Shown: piece by piece, positions 18,344-26,723 of the stretch
Position numbering within the stretch: position 1 is the first letter of the stretch
How the letters are laid out: every line of letters begins with the position of its first letter
Assembly (NCBI RefSeq): GCF_964253915.1
Contig: NZ_CAXUSG020000018.1
Coordinates: 1-64,000, forward strand
DNA: 64,000 nucleotides
Direction: 5' to 3'
Origin: Metarhizobium sp964253915
Lineage (GTDB): Bacteria; Pseudomonadota; Alphaproteobacteria; Rhizobiales; Rhizobiaceae
Notes under the pieces: model-generated
Databases searched by the model: none
What the model was told of the DNA's origin: nothing
Seen by the model: only the letters and a program-made list of their open reading frames with translations
Position numbers and translations under genes: made by a program

Positions 18344-18901
18344 TCACTTGCGACGCGTCATTGCGTTCAGTTCAGCGAGGAGTTCCTGGCGACGGTCCTG
18401 CAATTGTTTTGGGCCGTCTATCAACTCGACGAACCATAGTCCGTCCGCGGCAAGACGGACGATCACGGCCAGGAGCGCAGAGTCGGTATCTTCATGCTGA
18501 CGATAGCGCTGTTCGAGCCAGTCACGCCACCGATCGCGCATGTTGGCCTCGGCAAAAAGCGCGGCGTAGAGCGTGTTGGTGCCGCCCGCTTCGGAAGCCT
18601 TGCGCGAAAAAACATCCAGGTAAGCGCGGGAAAACCGCCCCGTCGGTTCAGGATCATTCGCCATGACCTCGGCGATATGGTCATTCATCTGCCGCAAAAG
18701 TTCGTCGCACAAAGCCTCCAGCAGAGCATTCTTGTTGGGGAAATGATGCAACAGCCCGCCTTTGGTAACGCCTGCCTCGCGAGCAAGCAGATCGAGCGTC
18801 AGATGCGCCGTACCCTTGTCGGCCAATACTTGCGCCGTGACGTCGAGCAATTGCTGTCGCACAAGTTCGGGCTGCTTCTTGCGGTGATATCCTGTCGTCA
18901 T
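18344..18901 (-). CDS. TetR family regulator, probable repressor of the three-operon regulon
   Basis: The 185-residue protein has an N-terminal TetR helix-turn-helix (LTLDLLAREAGVTKGGLLHHFPNK) and a helical ligand domain containing a conserved-looking YAALFAEANMRDRWRDW stretch. It sits between the SMR exporter and the P450 gene in the same operon, eight bases before the P450 start. It is the best candidate to bind the 17-bp operator found at its own operon promoter, at the RND promoter and at the phosphoketolase promoter. In that case the ligand would be a P450 substrate or an exported compound. The assignment of operator to regulator is inference from position. Confidence 0.88.
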   Translation of the reverse strand: MTTGYHRKKQPELVRQQLLDVTAQVLADKGTAHLTLDLLAREAGVTKGGLLHHFPNKNALLEALCDELLRQMNDHIAEVMANDPEPTGRFSRAYLDVFSRKASEAGGTNTLYAALFAEANMRDRWRDWLEQRYRQHEDTDSALLAVIVRLAADGLWFVELIDGPKQLQDRRQELLAELNAMTRRK

Positions 18902-18968
18902 TTTCGAATGGTATCCTTTGAGGGGGCGAGCTGCCGTTCTGACGGATTTGGGGCTGGCCCTGGCATTG

Positions 18969-19310
18969 TCAGTGGGTCACAGCCTTGGAGAACACATTCA
19001 CCACGACGACACCACCCACGATCATCGCCAGCCCCAGCACAGCCGGGAGATCAAGCTTCTGCTTGAAGACGACAAGGCCGACGATCGAGATGAGCACGAT
19101 CCCCAATCCGCTCCAGATCGCATAAGCGATTCCAACGGGAATGGTGCGCAGCGCCAGGGACAGAAAGTAAAAGGCGCTGAGATAACTCACGGCCATGACG
19201 ATTGTCGGGACAGTGCGGGTAAACTGCTGTGATGCCTGCAAGGCCGAAGTACCGACGACTTCCAACGCGATCGCGATGCCAAGGGCAATGTAAGTTGTAA
19301 ATAGAGACAT
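18969..19310 (-). CDS. Small multidrug resistance (SMR/EmrE-like) exporter
   Basis: The 113-residue protein has four membrane helices. The first carries the Glu required in the family (ALGIAIALEVVGTSALQAS, Glu15), and later segments match the SMR pattern (GIAYAIWSGLGIVLI). SMR dimers exchange protons for cationic or amphipathic drugs. I chose the ATG at 19310 because it gives the family length; a longer frame from 19379 would place the promoter inside the coding region. It is the first gene of the P450/ABC operon, 77 bases downstream of the shared operator. Confidence 0.9.
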   Translation of the reverse strand: MSLFTTYIALGIAIALEVVGTSALQASQQFTRTVPTIVMAVSYLSAFYFLSLALRTIPVGIAYAIWSGLGIVLISIVGLVVFKQKLDLPAVLGLAMIVGGVVVVNVFSKAVTH

Positions 19311-19386
19311 GTTCAGGCTTCCATCCTTCGATCTGCCAGATAAGGCACATGATGCCAGGGAAGCGAGAACGCCACCCAATTACACA

Positions 19387-19415
19387 AACATACCATCTGG
19401 ATGGTTGCCTGTAAA
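19387..19415 (-). promoter_or_regulatory. SMR/P450/ABC operon promoter with shared 17-bp operator (copy 2)
   Basis: Minus-strand TTTACA (19410-19415) and TATGTT (19387-19392) are separated by exactly 17 bases, with ATACCATCTGGATGGTT at 19390-19406 in the spacer. The predicted transcript starts near 19380 with a leader of about 70 bases. A half-site ATGGTATCC lies at 18907-18915, just before the tetR start. Confidence 0.78.
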
Positions 19416-19733
19416 GAATGGTTTCGCCCCTTCGGCTGGTGAGGGCTTATGTCGACAGAACGCAGGCAGCTTGAAGATAGTAACTATATTGCCCGCAGGT
19501 TCGTGTTGTATTCGCTGGCGCTCAAAGTCGGTTGTGGGAGGATTGTTTTGGCCTCACTTATCCGGCTCAGGAATAACCAGAAAATGGCGCTCTCTCAGCG
19601 AAGGGAGCTAGCTGAAATTGCTTCATCCAAGCGGTGAGGCCGTGTTGGCCGCGGCCGCGCAACCGCTTTCAACGCAATTATAATTCGACGACACCAATCA
19701 CACCCGCGTCTCCCGGAAAGCAAACGACGGCGC
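19416..19733. other. Intergenic region, no gene seen
   Basis: These roughly 320 bases lie between the SMR promoter and the end of ackA. No convincing open frame, hairpin with T-tail or repeat was found, so the end of the ackA transcript is not obvious. Confidence 0.4.
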
Positions 19734-20918
19734 TCAGGAAGGAGTGCTTCTCAGCACGTGCAAGGATTCGTCGGCTATCACTCGCTCCTCATCAGTAGGG
19801 ATTACCAGAACGGTGATCCGACTTGCCTGGCTTGTGATGACGGATTGGGATCCTTCATTTGCCTTAGGATCGAGGTCGATTCCAAGCCACATCAACCGCG
19901 TGCAGATCTCGGCCCTGACGGCAGGTTGGTTCTCGCCGATGCCACCGGTGAACACCAGAGTGTCAAGGCCGCCGAGAGTATTAGCGAGCCGGGCGATTTC
20001 GCCGGCGATGCGAAGGGTGAACAGTTCGAGCGCCTCCCGCGCTTCCTCTTTCTCGCTGTCAAGCAAAACCCGTGTATCACCGCTGATCCCGGAAACACCA
20101 AGGAGACCGGATTTGTGATACAACAAGGTCTCAAGTTGCCCAACGCTCTCGCCGTTTCGAGCAAGATGCAGCACAACGCCAGCGTCGAGCGTTCCGCAGC
20201 GTGTCGCCATAGGTACGCCGTCAAGCGTCGAAAAACCCATGCTGGTATCGCGGCTGACGCAGCTATCGAGGGCGCAGAGGCTGACACCAGAACCCATATG
20301 AGCGACCACGACTTTACCTGCCGCCTCCATGGGCCATTCCCGCGTTAGGGCGCCAGCGATAAACTTGTACGAAAGGCCATGGAAGCCATAGCGTTTGATC
20401 CCCTTGTCGTGCAGCGCTCGCGGAAGCGCAAAACGTCGAACGATGTCGGCGTTGGTACGGTGGAAGGCGGTGTCGAAAGAAGCTGTCTGGGGAATGTTCG
20501 GCCGGAGGCGCCTGATGGCGTGGATCAGATGCATGGCCTGAGACTGATGCAGCGGTGCAAGTGGCACAAGTGCCTGCATTTGGATGATCGTCTTATCATC
20601 GACAAAGACCGGTCCGTCAAAGATGTCACCGCCATGTACGACGCGGTGACCAATCGCGACCACGTTGGAAAGATCATAATGCCGGGCCAGGCGGCTGAAG
20701 GTCTCGCTGATGACTGTGTCCAGTTCTTCGTCCTGCTCGGCTTCGAGAATGATATCCAACCGATCCGGACCATCTGACAATTCCAGACGCAGCGGCGTCT
20801 CACGAAAATCTATTTTCCCCCTACCGGTTTGACGTAGAGACCCATCTTCCACGGTAAACAGACCGATCTTGATCGTAGAGGAGCCGGCGTTGAATGTGAG
20901 CAGCAGCTTATCATTCAT
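19734..20918 (-). CDS. ackA: Acetate kinase
   Basis: This enzyme converts acetyl phosphate and ADP to acetate and ATP in the cytoplasm. The 394-residue protein has the N-terminal phosphate loop NAGSSTIKIG, FHGLSY in the central region, and the C-terminal FTGGIGENQPAVR motif of acetokinases. Its start overlaps the stop of the phosphotransacetylase gene (ATGA). With phosphoketolase at the head of the operon it completes a route from pentose or fructose phosphates to acetate with ATP formation, independent of pyruvate. It is probably under the 17-bp operator upstream of the phosphoketolase gene. Confidence 0.93.
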   Translation of the reverse strand: MNDKLLLTFNAGSSTIKIGLFTVEDGSLRQTGRGKIDFRETPLRLELSDGPDRLDIILEAEQDEELDTVISETFSRLARHYDLSNVVAIGHRVVHGGDIFDGPVFVDDKTIIQMQALVPLAPLHQSQAMHLIHAIRRLRPNIPQTASFDTAFHRTNADIVRRFALPRALHDKGIKRYGFHGLSYKFIAGALTREWPMEAAGKVVVAHMGSGVSLCALDSCVSRDTSMGFSTLDGVPMATRCGTLDAGVVLHLARNGESVGQLETLLYHKSGLLGVSGISGDTRVLLDSEKEEAREALELFTLRIAGEIARLANTLGGLDTLVFTGGIGENQPAVRAEICTRLMWLGIDLDPKANEGSQSVITSQASRITVLVIPTDEERVIADESLHVLRSTPS

Positions 20919-22321
20919 GCGAATCGTCCTGCCGCCGGTTGACTGCGGGCAACCATAAGTCTGGCGAGCGCAGCGGATGCAATGCGGGCAGAAAGTGGAT
21001 CGGCTCGGCTGGTGAGTACGATTGGAACACGTGCGCCAAGGACTACGCCGGCTGCGGTCGCGCCAGCAAAATAGATGAGTTGTTTGGCAAGCATGTTGCC
21101 TGCCTCCAGATCCGGTACCAGCAAGATGTCCGCTGTGCCCGCGACCGATGAGATGATGCCCTTAGTTCGCGCCGCATCGATACTGATGGCGTTGTCGAAA
21201 GCGAGCGGCCCGTCTACCTTCGCGCCAGTGATCTGCCCGCGCGCTGCCATCACTGTGAGTGCTGCGGCATCGAGCGTTGTCGGCATTTTAGGATTGACGG
21301 TTTCTACGGCGGCCAAAACGGCGACATGAGGTATTTTCACGCCAAGCGTATGCAAAAGATCGATCGCATTCTGGCAGATGTCGCGCTTTTGTTCGAGCGT
21401 AGGCTGAATATTGATCGCTGCATCGGTGACGATCAACGGCCTATCATAGGCCGGCACGTCGAGAGCAAAAACGTGACTGATGCGCCGTTCGGTTTTCAGG
21501 CCGGATTCTGGAGCGACAACTGCGGCAAGCAGTTCGTCGGTGTGGAGGCTACCCTTGACCAGCACGGAGATTTTTCCGGATACCGCCATGTCTACGGCTC
21601 GAGCGGCTGCTGCGTGACTGTGCGGTACGGCTACTATCTCAATGTCGTCTAGCGATACCCGCGCGGCCTTGGCGGCGGTGCGGATCTTATCTTCCGGCCC
21701 GACCAGCACCGGATCGAACAGACCTTGATCACGAACTTCTATGGCAGCCAGCAGAGATTCCGGCGAACAGGGATGGACGATAGCTGCCCGGATCCTGGGG
21801 AGATTTCGCGCCTCTTTTATGATTGCCTTGAAGGAGTTTTCTGTTCGTATCGGTACAGGAATTGGCCGATCAGCAATGCACTCCATCGTTTTGTAGGGCG
21901 CCAGCACAGTCGCCGTTCCCGTCAAAACGACTTCCCCGTCTTGGCTAGTGCAGGTGGTGTCGAGAATGACTGCTCGCTGCTCTGGTAACTTCCTTGTAAC
22001 CCGGACAACGGCTGTAATGCTGTCTCCGGTTTTGACATGCCTGAGGAAGCGGAAGTCTTGTCCCAAATAGACGGTTCCGGGTCCCGGTAGCTTGGACCCA
22101 ATCGCGGCAGAGACGAGGGCACCGGTCCATATGCCGTTTGTGACGACATTGTCGAAGAGCTTTGCAGCTTCCTCCACTGAGCCGGCCGCAGTTGAGTTGC
22201 CGCTTCCCACCATCACGGTGAGAAGGTCGGTGTCATCCTGACCCGCGACCCTTGTTAACGTTGCGGTCTCACCGATCTGGATTTCGTCGAACGTGCGGTT
22301 TTTTAGAAAACTCTTGTTCAT
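20915..22321 (-). CDS. Bifunctional enoyl-CoA hydratase/phosphate acetyltransferase family protein
   Basis: The 468-residue protein has an N-terminal MaoC-like hot-dog domain (about 1-150) and a C-terminal phosphate acetyl/butyryl transferase domain (about 165-468; VKGSLHTDELLAAVV, DAAINIQPTLEQK). The PTA part interconverts acetyl phosphate and acetyl-CoA. The MaoC part suggests hydration of enoyl-CoA or a structural role. It lies between phosphoketolase and acetate kinase, so acetyl phosphate can be sent either to acetyl-CoA or to acetate plus ATP. A 208-base gap without a gene separates it from phosphoketolase. Confidence 0.88.
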   Translation of the reverse strand: MNKSFLKNRTFDEIQIGETATLTRVAGQDDTDLLTVMVGSGNSTAAGSVEEAAKLFDNVVTNGIWTGALVSAAIGSKLPGPGTVYLGQDFRFLRHVKTGDSITAVVRVTRKLPEQRAVILDTTCTSQDGEVVLTGTATVLAPYKTMECIADRPIPVPIRTENSFKAIIKEARNLPRIRAAIVHPCSPESLLAAIEVRDQGLFDPVLVGPEDKIRTAAKAARVSLDDIEIVAVPHSHAAAARAVDMAVSGKISVLVKGSLHTDELLAAVVAPESGLKTERRISHVFALDVPAYDRPLIVTDAAINIQPTLEQKRDICQNAIDLLHTLGVKIPHVAVLAAVETVNPKMPTTLDAAALTVMAARGQITGAKVDGPLAFDNAISIDAARTKGIISSVAGTADILLVPDLEAGNMLAKQLIYFAGATAAGVVLGARVPIVLTSRADPLSARIASAALARLMVARSQPAAGRFA

Positions 22322-22529
22322 CTCGTTTCCTGTGTCGAAAAGATAGAGAAACCGTTACCTTTTCGAGCTTCGACGCTACGTCGCTGCGAGCGTCCTTCCG
22401 AGGTTGACGGTCTGGCCTACTGTCAGGTCGCAAAGCTGGACATGAGCCTGCTGCGCCCGAACTAGGGCCAGCTCTCTGGAATGCACCACGACTATCGCGA
22501 CATCCACGCAATGCGGGCGCGTTTTCGGA

Positions 22530-24923
22530 TCAGCGGGACGCAGACCATTTCCAGTCGCGGATTTCTGGCATGTCTTCGCCGTATTCACGAACATGGGCAT
22601 TGTGCAGCGCAAGTTTGCCGATCAGCATGTCGATTACATGCGGAACCTTTTCCTTCAGCCCCGGCACCCGCTCGATAGCTTCGAGCGCCAAATGATAGCG
22701 GTCGAGCTGGTTCAGCACCGTCATGTCGAAAGGCGTTGTGGTCGTGCCTTCCTCAACGAAGCCGCGAACATGCATGTTGCGGTGGTTGTTGCGCTTATAG
22801 GTCAGCCGGTGGATGAGGTAAGGATAACCGTGATAGGCGAAGATGACAGGCCGCTCGGTGGTGAAGAGCCTGTCAAATGTATCGTCAGAAATCCCATGCG
22901 GATGGTGCTCTTTTGACTGAAGCGTCATCAAGTCGACAACGTTGACCACACGGATCTTCAGTTCCGGGATCGCCTCGCGCAGTATCATCACGGCCGCCAG
23001 CGTTTCCATCGTCGGCACGTCGCCCGCGCAGGCCATCACCACATCCGGCGCAATCGCGTCATCCTCATTGCTGGCCCAGTCCCATGCCCCGATACCGGCC
23101 TCGCAATGTCTGGCCGCATCTTCGATCGAAAGCCATTGCGGTTCCGGCTGCTTACCAGCCACGATCACGTTGATACGGTCCCAGGTGTTAAGGCAATGGT
23201 CGGCCACCCATAGAAGCGTGTTGGCATCCGGCGGAAGGTAGATTCGCACCACGTCAGCCTTCTTGTTGGCAACCAGATCTACGAACCCCGGATCCTGGTG
23301 GGAGAAGCCGTTATGGTCCTGTCGCCATACATGTGAGGTCAGCAGGTAGTTAAGCGAGCTTATCGGCTTTCTCCACTCGAGATCGCGCGTCACCTTCAGC
23401 CATTTGGCGTGCTGGTTGAACATGCTGTCGATGATGTGGATGAAGGCTTCGTAGCAGGAGAAGAATCCGTGCCTGCCTGTGAGCAAATAGCCTTCCAGCC
23501 ACCCTTGGCAAAGGTGTTCGGAGAGCACTTCCATCACCCGCCCATCGGGCGAGAGATGCACATCATAAGGTTCGATCTTTTCCATCCAGACGCGGTCGGT
23601 AACTTCGAATACCGCACCCAGCCGGTTAGAATCCGTTTCGTCGGGTCCGAATATACGAAAATTCTTCTCCTGGTCGTTGAGCTTCAGCACATCGCGCAGG
23701 TATTTGCCGAGCACTTCCGTTGTTTGGACGATCTTTTCGCCCGGCAAGGTCACATCGACGGCATAGTCGGAAATCGGCGGGCATTTCAGTTCCTTGCGAA
23801 GGATGCCGCCATTGGTATGCGGGTTTGCGCCCATACGGCGATTGCCGGTCGGTGCAAGAGCTTTCAACTCCGCCTTCAGGCTTCCGTCTGCGTTGAACAG
23901 GTCTTCCGGATTATAGCTTCGCATCCAGTCTTCGAGAACCTTGCGGTGGCTGTCGTTTTCACGGCAGTTGGCAACCGGAACCTGGTGTGCGCGCCAGAAA
24001 TCCTCGACCTTCTTGCCGTCGACCTCTTTCGGTCCGGTCCATCCTTTCGGGCTGCGCAGGATGATCATCGGCCAGCGCGGTGCCTGCGTGGAAGCAGCTC
24101 CCGAGCGAGCCTTTTCCTGGATCGCGCGGATCATGTCCGTTGCCAGATCCATCGCATCCGCCATCAGCCGGTGCATCGCCTCCGGCTCGTGACCCTCGAC
24201 GAAGATCGGCGCATAACCGTGACCCTCGAACAGCTTCCTCAGGTCATCGTGCGGAATGCGTGAAAGGACCGTGGGGTTGGCGATCTTGTAGCCGTTCAAG
24301 TGCAGGATCGGCAGAACCGCGCCGTCGCGTGCCGGGTTCAGGAACTTGTTCGACTGCCAGCTTGCGGCCAGTGGTCCGGTTTCGGCTTCACCGTCGCCGA
24401 CGACGCAGGCAACGATCAGGTCCGGGTTGTCGAAGGCTGCACCAAAGGCATGCACCAGTGCATAACCCAGTTCGCCGCCCTCATGGATTGAGCCGGGGGT
24501 TTCGGGGGCCACATGGCTCGGTACGCCGCCGGGAAAAGAGAACTGCCGGAACAGCTTGCGCATGCCGTCCGCGTTTTCTGGAACGTCCGGATAGACCTCG
24601 CTATAAGTCCCTTCCATCCAGGTGTTTGCGACCATGCCCGGTCCGCCATGGCCCGGCCCGCAGATATAAATCATGTCGAGGTCGCGGTTTTTGATCACCC
24701 GGTTGAGATGCGTATAGATGAAATTGAGGCCGGGGGTCGTACCCCAGTGGCCCAGGAGTCGCGGTTTGATGTGCCCGGATTTGAGCGGCTCTCGCAGCAG
24801 GGGGTTGTCGAGAAGATAGATCTGCCCAATCGAAATATAGTTCGCGGCGCGCCAATAGCGGTCTAGAAGCCGTATGTCCAATGGCGGCGTGTTTGATACT
24901 GCAACTCGTTCAAGTAGCTCCAT
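22530..24923 (-). CDS. xfp: Xylulose-5-phosphate/fructose-6-phosphate phosphoketolase
   Basis: This thiamine diphosphate enzyme splits xylulose 5-phosphate or fructose 6-phosphate with phosphate to give acetyl phosphate and an aldose phosphate. The 797-residue length is typical. Visible features include GHWGTTPGLNFIY near residue 60, the thiamine-binding CVVGDGEAETGPLA region, and RRMGANPHTNGG followed by the C-terminal phosphoketolase domain (SNRLGAVFEVTDR). It heads the xfp-pta-ackA operon, whose promoter carries the shared 17-bp operator. Placing a phosphoketolase bypass under an efflux/P450 type repressor is unusual. Confidence 0.95.
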   Translation of the reverse strand: MELLERVAVSNTPPLDIRLLDRYWRAANYISIGQIYLLDNPLLREPLKSGHIKPRLLGHWGTTPGLNFIYTHLNRVIKNRDLDMIYICGPGHGGPGMVANTWMEGTYSEVYPDVPENADGMRKLFRQFSFPGGVPSHVAPETPGSIHEGGELGYALVHAFGAAFDNPDLIVACVVGDGEAETGPLAASWQSNKFLNPARDGAVLPILHLNGYKIANPTVLSRIPHDDLRKLFEGHGYAPIFVEGHEPEAMHRLMADAMDLATDMIRAIQEKARSGAASTQAPRWPMIILRSPKGWTGPKEVDGKKVEDFWRAHQVPVANCRENDSHRKVLEDWMRSYNPEDLFNADGSLKAELKALAPTGNRRMGANPHTNGGILRKELKCPPISDYAVDVTLPGEKIVQTTEVLGKYLRDVLKLNDQEKNFRIFGPDETDSNRLGAVFEVTDRVWMEKIEPYDVHLSPDGRVMEVLSEHLCQGWLEGYLLTGRHGFFSCYEAFIHIIDSMFNQHAKWLKVTRDLEWRKPISSLNYLLTSHVWRQDHNGFSHQDPGFVDLVANKKADVVRIYLPPDANTLLWVADHCLNTWDRINVIVAGKQPEPQWLSIEDAARHCEAGIGAWDWASNEDDAIAPDVVMACAGDVPTMETLAAVMILREAIPELKIRVVNVVDLMTLQSKEHHPHGISDDTFDRLFTTERPVIFAYHGYPYLIHRLTYKRNNHRNMHVRGFVEEGTTTTPFDMTVLNQLDRYHLALEAIERVPGLKEKVPHVIDMLIGKLALHNAHVREYGEDMPEIRDWKWSASR

Positions 24924-25122
24924 CTCTCATCCCTCTCAAAACAACCGTCAATCGCGTTTGCAACTTGCGTTATTCATTTCCGCGAAGACCTGAGAGACAG
25001 TTCCTCGATCAACCTTGCCACGCCGACCTTGCTGCCTTTTCTGCTTGCCCTGAATTTGGCTTGGGCAAACTGAATACGCAGCGTCGTCTCCCAGCGCTCC
25101 CAATATCCAACTTTGGCACGAT

Positions 25123-25151
25123 AAGATACCATCTGGATGGTTTTGTAAAGC
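25123..25151 (-). promoter_or_regulatory. xfp operon promoter with shared 17-bp operator (copy 3)
   Basis: ATACCATCTGGATGGTT occurs at 25126-25142, directly abutting a minus-strand -10 element TATCTT (25123-25128). A weak -35 (GCTTTA at 25146-25151, 17-bp spacing, or TTTACA at 15) precedes it. The gap 24924-25273 holds nothing else I can support; a 92-residue open frame here runs over the promoter and looks spurious. Confidence 0.7.
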
Positions 25152-25273
25152 GTGTGGCCCCTGCGGATCGCGTACTCTGACTGATTGATCGAAATTCGCG
25201 GCATTCGAGAAAAAATGGAGAAAGAGAGGGGTCTTTGAATTTCTACTGTCACTATTTGGGTCAGCTAGTTGTT

Positions 25274-25513
25274 CTAAACCGGCTTACCCGGTTGTTTTGA
25301 TCCCCGGCGCGCTGCTGAGAAGCCTCTGTCTGACGCAATGAACCGTTCCAGCATGGGTACAATCAGCTTCTTCGGATCCGTTGAGGCTCGACCGCTCTCG
25401 CGACCCAATGCTTCCGCGTATTCGATCAAGTCCCGATGCAGTCGACCCGGAAGATCTATTGTGATCCGTACAGGCTTCTCTTCAGTGAGTGGGCCAAGTT
25501 TGAGTTTGGTCAT
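25274..25513 (-). CDS. DUF2274 conjugation-associated protein
   Basis: The 79-residue soluble protein belongs to the DUF2274 family, which regularly follows trbI in alphaproteobacterial trb operons. The IDLPGRLHRDLIEYAEALG segment resembles a ribbon-helix-helix fold. I chose the ATG at 25513, which immediately follows the trbI stop; a longer frame would overlap trbI. It is the last gene of the trb operon. A DNA-binding or regulatory role is possible but unproven. Confidence 0.8.
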   Translation of the reverse strand: MTKLKLGPLTEEKPVRITIDLPGRLHRDLIEYAEALGRESGRASTDPKKLIVPMLERFIASDRGFSAARRGSKQPGKPV

Positions 25514-25514
25514 G

Positions 25515-26723
25515 TCAGCCTCCATATGGTTCCAGCACGAGGTCGCGGGTGACAACTATACGCACCGGGAAGCCCGGGCGGATGGTAAGGGTTGGCTGGA
25601 CGTTGAGCTGGCGGCGCACTATCTGCTGACCAGCATCGTTGATGGTGTCTTGGCCTCCATCTCGGATCGCTCGGAGCAGCCGGTCCTGGTCGTCAACGGC
25701 GAGCTCGGCGCCAATGGACAATAGGGTTGAGAGACCGGCCGCCTTGGCGAGATCCCACCAGTGATAGTCCACGCCATCTTCCAGACCAGCGTAGCCCTGA
25801 CTGTCCGCGCCCGGCTGGCGTTCCAGAACGATCGACCGGCCATTGGGCATGATCAGCCGGTTCCAAACCAGCAGCACGCGGCGTTGCCCAAACCCGACGC
25901 CATTGTCATATTCACCGATGATGCGGCTACCCTGCGGCAAGAGCAGGATGCGGCCGGTCGGGCTGTCATAGATGTTTTCCGTGACCTGCGCGGTGATTTG
26001 GCCGGGAAGGTCGGAGCGAATACCGGTGATGAGCGCGGCAGAGATTACCGCTCCAGCCTGAAGGATATAGGGCGATGCCGGGGCCGCGACGCGATCCGCC
26101 GACACGGTGCGCCGATCGACTGGGGCATTGATGAATGCCAACTGGCGATCCTGTCCCGTTTGTGGGCTGCCCTGACCTCCGGGAGCCATGCCTGCGAACC
26201 CCGAAGTGGTGCTGCCTGGCACAACGCCGGGTCGGGCTTCGGTCTGGAAGAACATCCGGCTGGTGCGGGCGGCTTCCTCTTCCGCGAGGCGGCGCTGCTC
26301 CTCTTGATCTATTCCTGGAGCGCCAGCCATTGTCGGTGGAATGACGGGCTGCCCCCGGTTCCGGGCGTCGAGTATCGGACCGCCAAGATCGCCGGGAAGG
26401 GGTGGGCCGAGAACCGGGCCGGTGTAGTCACGTGGCAGGCCCGCTAAGCCATCTGCGGTGCTGCGGTTGTCGATGGAATAGAGTTCCTCGCCGCCAGGAC
26501 CTGCTCCGCGGGTCTGAAGCGCGTAAATCAGCGCACCACCAACGCCGAGCGCGGAGATAACGCCAAGTCCGGCCAGAACCTTACGCGACAGCCGGGTGAC
26601 CCGTGGGGCCTCGGCGCGCAGGCGCATTGCCGGCGCGGCATCACCTGTCGCACCGGTCAGCGAGACGGCGGAATCGTCGTCGGGTTCGGTTAGCTCGTTT
26701 CGGCTGTTATCGATTTCGCTCAT
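25515..26723 (-). CDS. trbI: Conjugal transfer protein TrbI (VirB10-like)
   Basis: This is the VirB10-type core component that spans the envelope and gates the type IV secretion channel. The 402-residue protein has a cytoplasmic N-terminus, one membrane helix (LAGLGVISALGVGGALIYAL, about 46-65), a Pro-rich periplasmic linker and a C-terminal VirB10 domain (SGAVISA-type segment LQAGAVISAALITG, IGEYDNGVGFGQRRVLLVWNRL). Its start overlaps trbG (ATGA). Confidence 0.93.
   Translation of the reverse strand: MSEIDNSRNELTEPDDDSAVSLTGATGDAAPAMRLRAEAPRVTRLSRKVLAGLGVISALGVGGALIYALQTRGAGPGGEELYSIDNRSTADGLAGLPRDYTGPVLGPPLPGDLGGPILDARNRGQPVIPPTMAGAPGIDQEEQRRLAEEEAARTSRMFFQTEARPGVVPGSTTSGFAGMAPGGQGSPQTGQDRQLAFINAPVDRRTVSADRVAAPASPYILQAGAVISAALITGIRSDLPGQITAQVTENIYDSPTGRILLLPQGSRIIGEYDNGVGFGQRRVLLVWNRLIMPNGRSIVLERQPGADSQGYAGLEDGVDYHWWDLAKAAGLSTLLSIGAELAVDDQDRLLRAIRDGGQDTINDAGQQIVRRQLNVQPTLTIRPGFPVRIVVTRDLVLEPYGG

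Noticed and set aside
18902..18968. Possible fourth copy of the shared operator before tetR
   Set aside because: Only a half-site (ATGGTATCC at 18907-18915) is present, with no second arm; not enough to call an operator.
24974..25252. A 92-residue minus-strand open frame upstream of xfp
   Set aside because: It covers the xfp promoter and operator and has no recognisable domain or ribosome binding site.
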